NCBI GenBank assembly: GCA_035648055.1
Contig: DASRMF010000074.1
Location: 1-31,845 of the forward strand
DNA from: Sediminicultor sp035648055
GTDB taxonomy: Bacteria; Atribacterota; Phoenicimicrobiia; Phoenicimicrobiales; Phoenicimicrobiaceae
Direction: 5' to 3'
Length of the DNA stretch: 31,845 bases
Within the stretch, counting starts at the first letter, position 1. Every line of letters starts with the position of its first letter. The position numbers were made by a program, and so were the translations under genes. Below, piece by piece: positions 16,929-24,996 of this stretch. The notes below the pieces were generated by a model that worked only from the letters and a program-made list of their open reading frames with translations, did not search any database and was not told the DNA's origin.

Positions 16929-17243
16929 ATGAAAAGAGTGGCATTTAAAATGAAATTAAAAGTGGAATATGAAGAAGAATATAAAAAAAGACATAATGAA
17001 ATCTGGCCTGAACTTAAAGAAAAATTATCCAGAGCAGGAATTTATGATTATTCCATATTTCTTGATAAAGAAACACTTACTCTTCTCGCGGTGCAAAAAT
17101 TAAAAGATAATAATACGGTTGAGGAACTTCCTTCGAAAGAGATAATGAAAAAATGGTGGGATTATATGAAAGATATTATGGAAACCAACCCAGATAACTC
17201 ACCGGTTATCACCTCTTTAGAAGAGGTTTTTCATATGGATTAA
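16929..17243 (+). CDS. rhaM: L-rhamnose mutarotase
   Basis: 104 residues, exactly the usual length of RhaM, a dimeric ferredoxin-like-fold enzyme that interconverts alpha and beta anomers of L-rhamnose. His22 in YKKRHNEIWPEL corresponds to the catalytic His of the E. coli enzyme; YDYSIFLDKETLTLLAV and the C-terminal KKWWDYMKDIMETNPDNSP are family blocks. TAGGAGC precedes ATG 16929. Its place directly behind the transporter is the best evidence that the operon handles L-rhamnose or a close relative. A 189-bp gap (17244-17432) separates it from the aldolase; there I see only a weak AT-only hairpin at 17368-17396 and a TATAAT at 17330-17335 without a good -35. Confidence 0.93.
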   Translation: MKRVAFKMKLKVEYEEEYKKRHNEIWPELKEKLSRAGIYDYSIFLDKETLTLLAVQKLKDNNTVEELPSKEIMKKWWDYMKDIMETNPDNSPVITSLEEVFHMD

Positions 17244-17432
17244 AGATATTTTTATTAAGTAAATATATGAAGAGAAAATAGGCAAAACAGTTCTATCTAT
17301 TTTAAAAATGTCAACCGCCAATATAAGAGTATAATAATTTTGGAAAATATTTTACAAGTGGAAGAAGTTTTTTATCATAGAAGAAAAGATAAAAAATAAA
17401 AGAACTTAATCACTATGAGAGAGGAATGGAAA

Positions 17433-18221
17433 ATGAAGGAAAGACAGGATATTCAAGCGGAGACTTTACATAAATTGGTAAAGCTTTCTAATAATTTGGG
17501 AAGAGCAGACTATCATCTTGCAATTATTGGAGAAGGTAACACTTCAGCTAAAGTTGAGATAAAAGATATTGCTGATAGTTTTTTTATAAAAGCAAGCGGG
17601 ACTCAGCTTGCAACCGTAACCGGGAATGATTTTATTGAGATTTATTTTGAACCAATTGTGCAGCTTATAAATATGGAGAATCCTAATGCTGAAGAAATTA
17701 ATTATATTTTTGAAAAAGCCAAGGTGGATAAAAAATATCGAGCTAACCCTTCTGTAGAAACCCTATTACATGCTATTTGCCTTAATCTGGAGGGAGTAAA
17801 TTTTGTCGGCCATACTCATCCCACCGCAGTAAACAGATTAACCTGTTCAAAGAGTTTTCCGGAGAATCTTAAAGGGAGAATTTATCCTGATGAAATTGTT
17901 TTATTAGGGAAGGAATCAATCTTTATCCCTTATACAGACCCGGGGGTTAAACTTGCCCAAAGAGCAAAAAAAGAAATTGAAATATTTTTAAATAAACATG
18001 GAGAGAGACCCAGATCTATTTATATTCAGAATCATGGATTTATTGCTTTGGGTTCTACCCCGACTGAAGTAGAGAACATTACCTTAACCGCTAATAAGGC
18101 AGCGGAAATTCGTTTTGGTGCATTGTTAGCAGGTGGAATAAATACTCTTCCTAAGGATATGGTAACACATATATCGAAAAGACCCGATGAAAAATACCGA
18201 GAAAACCTGTTTAAAAAATAG
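17433..18221 (+). CDS. Class II aldolase, probable rhamnulose-1-phosphate aldolase
   Basis: 262 residues from the preferred start. Class II aldolase/adducin fold: GEGNTSAK at 33-40 and a KASGT block near 53 (phosphate and substrate binding), GHTHP with zinc-ligand candidates His127 and His129, and NHG with His201 as the third. PSVETLLHA and PYTDPG are typical of the larger aldolases related to the aldolase domain of bifunctional aldolase/dehydrogenase proteins rather than of compact E. coli RhaD. The expected reaction is cleavage of L-rhamnulose-1-phosphate to DHAP and L-lactaldehyde. GAGGAA at 17421-17426 favours ATG 17433; the upstream in-frame ATG 17415 has no ribosome binding site. It sits 85 bp before rhaB. 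No lactaldehyde dehydrogenase or reductase is obvious nearby. Confidence 0.82.
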   Translation: MKERQDIQAETLHKLVKLSNNLGRADYHLAIIGEGNTSAKVEIKDIADSFFIKASGTQLATVTGNDFIEIYFEPIVQLINMENPNAEEINYIFEKAKVDKKYRANPSVETLLHAICLNLEGVNFVGHTHPTAVNRLTCSKSFPENLKGRIYPDEIVLLGKESIFIPYTDPGVKLAQRAKKEIEIFLNKHGERPRSIYIQNHGFIALGSTPTEVENITLTANKAAEIRFGALLAGGINTLPKDMVTHISKRPDEKYRENLFKK

Positions 18222-18306
18222 TGATAATTTAGTGCTTAAACAAAATTCTATAAAAAATATAATCAATTTTTTCTTTGTTTGTAACTAAACCAAAAGGGGT
18301 TATGCA

Positions 18307-19734
18307 ATGGAAAAGTTTGTGGCGATTGATCTGGGTGCAGAGAGTGGGAGAGTAATTGTTGGGGATTTATCTAAAATAGAAATAATATATCGTTTCCCCA
18401 ACCATTTAATAAGGGTTAAAGATAGTATTTTTTGGGATATTCTTGGCATATTCAATGAGATAAAGAAAGGTTTAAAGAAAGCTTTTAAAAAATATCCCAA
18501 TCAGATAGTGAGTATGGGCATTGATACCTGGGGAGTTGATTATGTTCTTTTAGATGATGATGGCGATCTTATGGGAAATCCTTACCACTATCGAGACAAG
18601 AGAACAGATAATATAATGGAGGAGATTTTTAGGATAATACCCAAAAAAGAAATATTTACCGAGACCGGCATCCAATTTATGCAGATTAATACTATCTATC
18701 AACTATATTCATTTGCCAGGAAAAAACCTCAAATATTAGAAAATACAAGATATTTTCTGACCATTCCCGATCTTTTAAATTACTGGTTAACCGGAATTAT
18801 AAAAAATGAATATTCAATCGCTACCACTACTCAGCTCTATAATCCCATAAAAAAGGACTGGTCAACAAAGATATTGAATAAACTTGGATTTAAAAAGGAG
18901 ATATTTGGTGAAATAATTATGCCTGGAATAAAAATCGGGAAACTTTTACCGGCTGTTGCACGGGAAATTGGCGCTGATTCAGAAGTAATGGTTGTAGTTC
19001 CTGCCTGCCACGATACCGCATCTGCGGTTGCAGCTGTTCCAGTTGAAGATAATATTAATTATGCCTATATTAGTTCAGGTACCTGGTCTTTATTAGGGAT
19101 AGAAACTCCTGAACCAATTATTAACGATATGAGTTTTAAATATAATTTTACTAATGAAGGTTCTGCCGATGGTGGTTTCAGATTTCTTAAAAACATTACC
19201 GGTTTCTGGATTATTCAGGAGTGTAAAAAATTCTGGGATGAGAATGTAAAGTCATATTCTTATGATGAGCTTACTGAAATGGCCTTAAAATATGGTCCTG
19301 CAAATTTTAGGATCGATCCGGATGACTTAAGATTCTTAAAGCCCGCTTTAATTGATGATAGCATGGTAGATAGAATCAAAAACTATTGCCACGAAACAGG
19401 GAAAAAAATTCCCAAGACACCTGCAGAAATTGTAAGAGGTATCATCGAAAGTTTAGCAGAGAAATATACAGAGACTATTAAGATGATAGAAGAGATTACA
19501 GGTAAATCTATCAAAGAAATATATATTATTGGAGGAGGATGTCGAAACATTCTCCTGTGTCAACTTGTTGCTAATGCCGCTGATCTGCCAGTATATGCTG
19601 GACCGGTTGAAGCAGCTGCCATTGGGAATCTAATGATTCAGGCAAAATCTATGGGACAAATTAAATCAATTAATGAAGGTAGAAACATAATCAGAAAATC
19701 CTTTGATATCAAGAAGTACTTACCTAAAGAATGA
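18307..19734 (+). CDS. rhaB: Rhamnulokinase
   Basis: 475 residues, normal for RhaB, an FGGY-family kinase that makes L-rhamnulose-1-phosphate. The N-terminal AIDLGAESGRVIVG is the rhamnulokinase version of the phosphate-binding loop (DLGAxSGR). Further signatures are GIDTWGVDYVLLD, YHYRDKRT, TGIQFMQINTIYQL, CHDTASAVAAVP (with the catalytic Asp region) and, at the C-terminus, YIIGGGCRNILLCQLVANA with AAAIGNLMIQA. It is intact, in contrast to the truncated FGGY gene at 7455. AAAGGGG precedes ATG 18307. It lies after the aldolase; the isomerase that would supply rhamnulose is not in the window. Confidence 0.94.
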   Translation: MEKFVAIDLGAESGRVIVGDLSKIEIIYRFPNHLIRVKDSIFWDILGIFNEIKKGLKKAFKKYPNQIVSMGIDTWGVDYVLLDDDGDLMGNPYHYRDKRTDNIMEEIFRIIPKKEIFTETGIQFMQINTIYQLYSFARKKPQILENTRYFLTIPDLLNYWLTGIIKNEYSIATTTQLYNPIKKDWSTKILNKLGFKKEIFGEIIMPGIKIGKLLPAVAREIGADSEVMVVVPACHDTASAVAAVPVEDNINYAYISSGTWSLLGIETPEPIINDMSFKYNFTNEGSADGGFRFLKNITGFWIIQECKKFWDENVKSYSYDELTEMALKYGPANFRIDPDDLRFLKPALIDDSMVDRIKNYCHETGKKIPKTPAEIVRGIIESLAEKYTETIKMIEEITGKSIKEIYIIGGGCRNILLCQLVANAADLPVYAGPVEAAAIGNLMIQAKSMGQIKSINEGRNIIRKSFDIKKYLPKE

Positions 19735-19841
19735 GGACAAGGAGTAATTAAACATTAAATATTTATTTTTAAAATGCCAAATGTTTATCTTGTTTATAGG
19801 TTATAGAGAAAAATTGGAAAGTTTAGCAAGGAGGATTAAAA

Positions 19842-21077
19842 ATGGCGGTAGCAATACTTATGCCCAAACAAGGACAATCTGTCGAATCCTGTCTCATTAT
19901 CAAATGGAACAAAAAAGCAGGGGACAAAGTAAAATCTGAAGAACCTATCTGTGAAGTGGAAACCGATAAGGCAGTCTTTGAAGTAGAAGCTCCTGAAGCA
20001 GGAACAATACTTAAGATATTTTATAAAGAGGGAGACGATGTTCCGGTTCTTAATACTATTGCCATAATTGGGCAACCGGGAGAAAAAATTGACCATCTTA
20101 TTCCCCAAAAAACTATCTCTGTTTCTAAAGGTGAATACGCAGAAAAACAGAAGGCTATAACTCCAGATAGATCCCCTCAAAAAATAAAACCTTCTATTGG
20201 AGACGGCTTAACACCTATTTCTCCGGTTGCACGACGCTTTGCAGAAAAAAATGAAATTGATTTTTCCAAGCTTGTCGGTTCAGGGCCTGGAGGAAGGATT
20301 ATTAAAAAGGATATAGAAAAAGCATTATCTGAAGGTGTGCCACTTACCCCAAGTATGGTTAGTAAAAATTTTCTTGGGCCGGTAAAAGAGATTCCAGTAG
20401 AAGGAGTGCGGAAGATTATATCTGAACGAATGCTTATGTCCCTACAAAGTACAGCTCAACTCACCTTAAATTTTTCAGCCGATGCTTCTAATTTATTGGC
20501 CTGTCGGAAATCGCTAAAATCCAGTCCAGAAATGGAAGGGTTAAGTAAAATCAATATTAATGATTTTCTACTTTATATCGTTGCTCGTATCCTTCCCAAA
20601 TTTAAAAATATGAATGCTCATTTCCTTAAAGATAAGATACTTGAATTTGAACATGCACATCTGGGATTTGCCGTGGACTCATCACGAGGACTTATGGTAC
20701 CTGTAATCCATAATGCCCACCTCTTATCCTTAGCGGAAATTTCCAAAGAAGCAAGACGATTAAGTACTGCCTGTCAAGAGGACACTATCTTGCCGGATGA
20801 GCTTACTGGAGGAACTTTTACAGTAACCAATCTCGGAACAATGGGAATTGAAAGCTTTACCCCTATTTTAAATGTTCCTCAGGTGGCAATTCTGGGCATA
20901 TGCAGCATTTCTCTTAAACCAATAATGAAAGATAATAAAATACAATTTATTCCTCACATAGGTTTATCGCTTACCTTTGATCATCGAGCGGTAGACGGTG
21001 CTCCGGCAGCTAAATTCCTGCAGGAACTTAATAGACTAATAGCTAATTTTAATTTGACAGATATAAAATTACAATAA
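19842..21077 (+). CDS. E2 acyltransferase of a 2-oxoacid/acetoin-type dehydrogenase complex
   Basis: 411 residues. Domains in order: a single lipoyl domain (1-80) with lipoylation Lys43 in ETDKA; a peripheral-subunit-binding domain (about 126-163, SPVARRFAEK...GPGGRIIKKDIEKAL); and the catalytic acyltransferase domain (about 175-411) with the active-site HRAVDG (His381, Asp385). It transfers an acyl group from lipoate to CoA. AAGGAGG precedes ATG 19842, and the E1 gene follows 65 bp downstream. No E3 (dihydrolipoamide dehydrogenase) gene is present, so E3 must be shared. The acyl substrate (pyruvate, acetoin, branched-chain or other) cannot be told from E2 alone. A place among deoxysugar genes is unusual for a housekeeping pyruvate dehydrogenase. 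Confidence 0.92.
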   Translation: MAVAILMPKQGQSVESCLIIKWNKKAGDKVKSEEPICEVETDKAVFEVEAPEAGTILKIFYKEGDDVPVLNTIAIIGQPGEKIDHLIPQKTISVSKGEYAEKQKAITPDRSPQKIKPSIGDGLTPISPVARRFAEKNEIDFSKLVGSGPGGRIIKKDIEKALSEGVPLTPSMVSKNFLGPVKEIPVEGVRKIISERMLMSLQSTAQLTLNFSADASNLLACRKSLKSSPEMEGLSKININDFLLYIVARILPKFKNMNAHFLKDKILEFEHAHLGFAVDSSRGLMVPVIHNAHLLSLAEISKEARRLSTACQEDTILPDELTGGTFTVTNLGTMGIESFTPILNVPQVAILGICSISLKPIMKDNKIQFIPHIGLSLTFDHRAVDGAPAAKFLQELNRLIANFNLTDIKLQ

Positions 21078-21142
21078 TAGAGAAAGATATGTGATTATAT
21101 TATTAGAAAATAGCAAGATATTTTTATAGAAAGGAGAAAATT

Positions 21143-23599
21143 ATGCCTAAATCTATTTTTATTGACCCCAAAGAAGTTAGAAAACCACAAATATTAAAAA
21201 TAAACGATATTCCCATAAATCAGTACAAACCGGATATAAAAAAAGAGATAAAGAAGTACGGAGAAGAAAAACTCCTGAAGATTTACTATGATATGCTTAT
21301 AATCCGAGAATTTGAATCCATGCTTAATTCTATAAAAACCCAAGGTTCTTATGAGGCAATTGAATACGACCACAAAGGTCCTGCTCATCTATCTATCGGT
21401 CAGGAGGCAGCAGCGGTAGGTCAATGCCTACCTTTAGATATCGAAGATTTTATTTTCGGTTCTCATCGCAGCCACGGAGAAGTTTTAGCCAAGTGTTTTT
21501 CCTCTATAGATGAACTTAATGAGAGTGAACTTCTTAAGATAATGAAATCTTATATGGATGGGGCCTGCCTAAAAGTAGTAGAAAAGAAACATAAAGGCAA
21601 CATTAAATCACTTGCTCAAGATTTTGTACTATACGGAGTTCTGGCCGAGATATTCGGACGAGCTAACGGTTTCAATAAGGGTTTGGGTGGTTCAATGCAC
21701 GTTTTTTTTGCTCCCTTTGGCAGTATGCCCAATAATGCTATTGTGGGAGGAGCAGCGGATATTTCGGTAGGTGCTGCTCTTTTTAAAAGGATTAATCGAA
21801 AACCAGGCATGGTAATTTGTAATATCGGTGATGGCTCCATGGGCTGTGGCCCGGTATGGGAAGCAATGATGTTAGCCGCAATGGATCAATACCGCACACT
21901 TTGGGATAAAGATATTGGAGGTGCTCCTCCTATTTTATTCAATTTCTTTAATAACTTCTATGGCATGGGTGGCCAAACCTCAGGTGAAACTATGGGTTAT
22001 AAAATTCTTGCCCGGGTAGGAGCAGGGGTAAACCCTGAAAACCTGCATGCTGAACGGGTTGACGGTTATAATCCTTTGGCAGTGGCCGATGCTATAAAAA
22101 GAAAGAAAAATATTCTTCTCCAAGGAAATGGTCCGGTTCTTCTGGATACCATTACTTATCGAATTTCCGGGCATTCACCCTCTGATGCATCATCTTATAG
22201 GAGCAAAGAAGAGGTTTCTGCCTGGCAAGAGGCTGATTGTATTAAGGGATATGAGGATTACCTTAAGAAAAACACAATTATAACCTCTACCAAAGTAGAT
22301 GCCTTAAAACAGGAAGTGATTTTGAGAATTACTAAAGCTCTGAAGTTAGCGGCGTCTCTCGAAATCTCACCCAGGGTTAAGGCTGATTTTATTGAATCAG
22401 TAATGTTTTCTAATCAGTACAAAGATAAAATGGAAGAACGAACACCAGAAGTCCTTATCCCCAAAGAAGATAACCTTCGGGTTAAATCTATTTCCCATAA
22501 ATATCGTTTTGCTTTAGATGAAAATGGTAAAGCTCACCCGAAAGTAAAAGTCTTTACCTACCGTGATGCCCTTTTTGAGGCTATGCTCTATCGTTTTTAT
22601 GAAGACCCGACTATGGTAGCTTACGGAGAAGAGAACCGTGACTGGGGTGGGGCATTTGCGGTATATCGAGGCTTAACCGAAGCTCTCCCCTATCATCGAT
22701 TATTCAATACGCCTATTTCTGAAGGAGCCATTGTGGGATCAGGTGCAGGGTATGCCTTAAGCGGTGGCCGTGCTGTGGTAGAGCTTATGTATAGTGATTT
22801 TATCGGACGGGCAGGAGATGAAATTTTCAATCAAGTCTCCAAATGGCAGTCAATGTCAGCAGGTGTTCTCAATATGCCACTTACTATTCGAGTTTCGGTA
22901 GGGAATAAATATGGGGCTCAGCATTCTCAAGACTGGACTAGCCTGCTTGCTCATATCCCAGGTCTTAAAGTAATGTTTCCAGCCACCCCTTATGATGCCA
23001 AAGGAATGTTAAATCTTGCCTTACACGGTACAGACCCGGTAGTATTTTTTGAAAGCCAAAGACTTTATGATATGGGAGAATTATTTATTTCCACCGGAGT
23101 TCCCGAAGATTATTACGAGGTACCGGAAGGTGAACCAATAATTAGGAAAGAAGGAAATGATATTACTATTCTTGCTGTGGGTGCAGCTCTCTATAAAGGA
23201 ATGGAAGCCGCAGAAGAACTTGAAAAGAAATATAAAATTTCAACAGAAGTAATCGACTTGAGATTTATTAATCCTTTAAACTATGATTTGATTATCAAAT
23301 CTGTAAAGAAGACGGGGAAATTAGTACTTGTCTCTGATGCCTGTGAACGTGGTTCTTTTCTTCATACTATTGCTTCCAATATTACCCAATTTACTTTTGA
23401 CTATCTGGATGGTCCGGTAGTAGTCGTTGGTTCCCGTAACTGGATTACTCCATCTGCAGAGATGGAATCTAGTTTCTTTCCTCAGAAAGAATGGATTATC
23501 GATGCAATTCATGAACGTCTTTATCCTTTAGAAGGGCATCAAGCTACAACTGATCAGTCTACAACTGAGCAGAAAAGGAGAAATAAATTTGGGGTATAA
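21143..23599 (+). CDS. Fused E1 alpha-beta, thiamine-diphosphate-dependent dehydrogenase
   Basis: 818 residues combining the normally separate E1 alpha and E1 beta. The alpha part (about 45-440) has the TPP motif GDGSMGCG near 229, ending in NFFNN near 267-271; the GDG-to-NN spacing is about ten residues longer than usual because of an insert (RTLWDKDIGGAPP). GGSMHVF and SGHSPSDASSYRS are E1-alpha blocks. The beta part (from about 466) has YRDALFEAML, GEENRDWGGAF, NTPISEGAIVGSGAGYAL, HSQDWTSLLAHIPGLKV and PVVFFESQRLY, then a C-terminal transketolase-type domain. It decarboxylates a 2-oxoacid or cleaves an alpha-hydroxyketone and passes the acyl group to the E2 upstream. The C-terminal 15-20 residues are Thr/Gln-rich and probably disordered. 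Complex membership is firm; substrate unknown. Confidence 0.9.
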   Translation: MPKSIFIDPKEVRKPQILKINDIPINQYKPDIKKEIKKYGEEKLLKIYYDMLIIREFESMLNSIKTQGSYEAIEYDHKGPAHLSIGQEAAAVGQCLPLDIEDFIFGSHRSHGEVLAKCFSSIDELNESELLKIMKSYMDGACLKVVEKKHKGNIKSLAQDFVLYGVLAEIFGRANGFNKGLGGSMHVFFAPFGSMPNNAIVGGAADISVGAALFKRINRKPGMVICNIGDGSMGCGPVWEAMMLAAMDQYRTLWDKDIGGAPPILFNFFNNFYGMGGQTSGETMGYKILARVGAGVNPENLHAERVDGYNPLAVADAIKRKKNILLQGNGPVLLDTITYRISGHSPSDASSYRSKEEVSAWQEADCIKGYEDYLKKNTIITSTKVDALKQEVILRITKALKLAASLEISPRVKADFIESVMFSNQYKDKMEERTPEVLIPKEDNLRVKSISHKYRFALDENGKAHPKVKVFTYRDALFEAMLYRFYEDPTMVAYGEENRDWGGAFAVYRGLTEALPYHRLFNTPISEGAIVGSGAGYALSGGRAVVELMYSDFIGRAGDEIFNQVSKWQSMSAGVLNMPLTIRVSVGNKYGAQHSQDWTSLLAHIPGLKVMFPATPYDAKGMLNLALHGTDPVVFFESQRLYDMGELFISTGVPEDYYEVPEGEPIIRKEGNDITILAVGAALYKGMEAAEELEKKYKISTEVIDLRFINPLNYDLIIKSVKKTGKLVLVSDACERGSFLHTIASNITQFTFDYLDGPVVVVGSRNWITPSAEMESSFFPQKEWIIDAIHERLYPLEGHQATTDQSTTEQKRRNKFGV

Positions 23600-23639
23600 G
23601 ATTTTTATTGAAGATTAAAATTAGTTTCGAGATAAAAAA

Positions 23640-24962
23640 ATGAGGGATAAAATTATTCATGAACTAAATGGCAGTAATAAAAAGTCCAGAATTTTTGGAT
23701 TAGAGAAAATCTATAAATTAATAGAAATAGGAGAAGAGCAATTTGAAAAAACAGAAGAGGTGAATAATCATGTGCATACTATCTATTCTTTTAGTCCTTA
23801 TTCACCTTCAATGACTGCATATTTAGCCTGGAAGGCTGGTCTTCAGGCTGTGGGGGTTATGGACCATGATTCTGTTTCCGGTTGTAAAGAGCTAATAGAA
23901 GCTTGCAAGATAATAGGTATTGCCTCAACTGTAGGACTTGAATTACGGGTAAATTTTTCCGGAACCAAAATGGAGGGGAGAAAATTAAATAACCCGGATT
24001 CCAAAAATATAGGTTATATTGCTATTCATGGCATTCCTGAATCAAAGTTAATTGAAGCTAAGAAATTTTTAAATCCAATACAGATTGCTCGGAATAAGAG
24101 AAATAAAAAAATACTGGCTAAACTAAATAATTTAATTAAAAATTACGGGATAGACGAAATTAATTTTAAAAAAGAGGTTTATGATATTTCCCAGGCGAAA
24201 GAAGGTGGGAGTATTACCGAACGTCATATTCTTTATGCCTTTGCTAAAAAAATTATTCAAAAAACGGGAAAAGGGGAAAAACTTATTTCATTTTTAAAAG
24301 ATAATCTTAATATATTGCTTTCCGAAAAGATTAAAAAATTTCTCTTAGAAGAAAATAATCAATATTATTTATATGACCTTTTGGGAATTTTAAAAAGCGC
24401 CTATTTAAATAAAATTTTTATTCAGCCTGATTATGAGGAGTGCATATCAGTATATGAGGCTGTAAAGTTCAGTCATTCTATAAATGCTATTCCTGCTTAT
24501 GCTTATTTAGGAGATGTGACTGATTCGCCCACAGGTGATAAGAAAGCTGAAAAGTTTGAGGATGATTTTTTAGAGGAATTGATTCCTGAATTAAAGAAAA
24601 TAGGTTTTAAGGCAATTACTTATATGCCGCCACGCAATACTCTTAACCAGCTTTTACATTTGCAAAGACTCTGCAGAAAATATGAGTTTATGGAAATAAG
24701 TGGTGTGGATATAAACAGTCCACGACAATCTTTTAATTACGCCATAATTCTAAGACCAGAGTTTGCTCATCTAATTGAAGCAACCTGGGCGCTTATCGCC
24801 CACGAAAAACTGGCGAATTATGATGAAAAATATGCTTTGTTTAATAATAGAAATCCTTTAAAAGGCAAATCATTTAAAGAGCGGATTGTAACATATAGCG
24901 AAATTGGTAGGAGAATAGATAGTCGACATCCTGAACTTGCTTACAAAAAAATAAACTTTTAA
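23640..24962 (+). CDS. PHP-domain phosphoesterase-like protein
   Basis: 440 residues. An N-terminal PHP metal site is visible: His44 and His46 (NHVHT), Asp75-His76-Asp77 (MDHDS) and Glu100 (GLELRV), with a late metal-ligand candidate in GVDINSPRQSF near the C-terminus. PHP proteins are trinuclear metal-dependent phosphoesterases, either free-standing (histidinol-phosphate phosphatase, nucleotide and cyclic-phosphate hydrolases) or fused to DNA polymerases. No polymerase domain is present. The middle (about 130-290) is Lys/Glu-rich and helical and fits no domain I recognise. Position between the E1 and SDR genes suggests action on a sugar phosphate, but the substrate is not known. The start at ATG 23640 lacks a clear Shine-Dalgarno sequence. 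Confidence 0.75.
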   Translation: MRDKIIHELNGSNKKSRIFGLEKIYKLIEIGEEQFEKTEEVNNHVHTIYSFSPYSPSMTAYLAWKAGLQAVGVMDHDSVSGCKELIEACKIIGIASTVGLELRVNFSGTKMEGRKLNNPDSKNIGYIAIHGIPESKLIEAKKFLNPIQIARNKRNKKILAKLNNLIKNYGIDEINFKKEVYDISQAKEGGSITERHILYAFAKKIIQKTGKGEKLISFLKDNLNILLSEKIKKFLLEENNQYYLYDLLGILKSAYLNKIFIQPDYEECISVYEAVKFSHSINAIPAYAYLGDVTDSPTGDKKAEKFEDDFLEELIPELKKIGFKAITYMPPRNTLNQLLHLQRLCRKYEFMEISGVDINSPRQSFNYAIILRPEFAHLIEATWALIAHEKLANYDEKYALFNNRNPLKGKSFKERIVTYSEIGRRIDSRHPELAYKKINF

Positions 24963-24996
24963 ATAATTTTTTAAGATTATTTCTCGGAGGAGAAAG

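Noticed and set aside
17415..17432. Upstream ATG as the aldolase start
   Set aside because: No ribosome binding site precedes ATG 17415, whereas GAGGAA lies 6 bases before the in-frame ATG 17433.
17244..17432. Terminator or promoter between rhaM and the aldolase gene
   Set aside because: The only hairpin (17368-17396) is AT-only with an 11-base loop, and TATAAT at 17330 lacks a credible -35; too weak to call.
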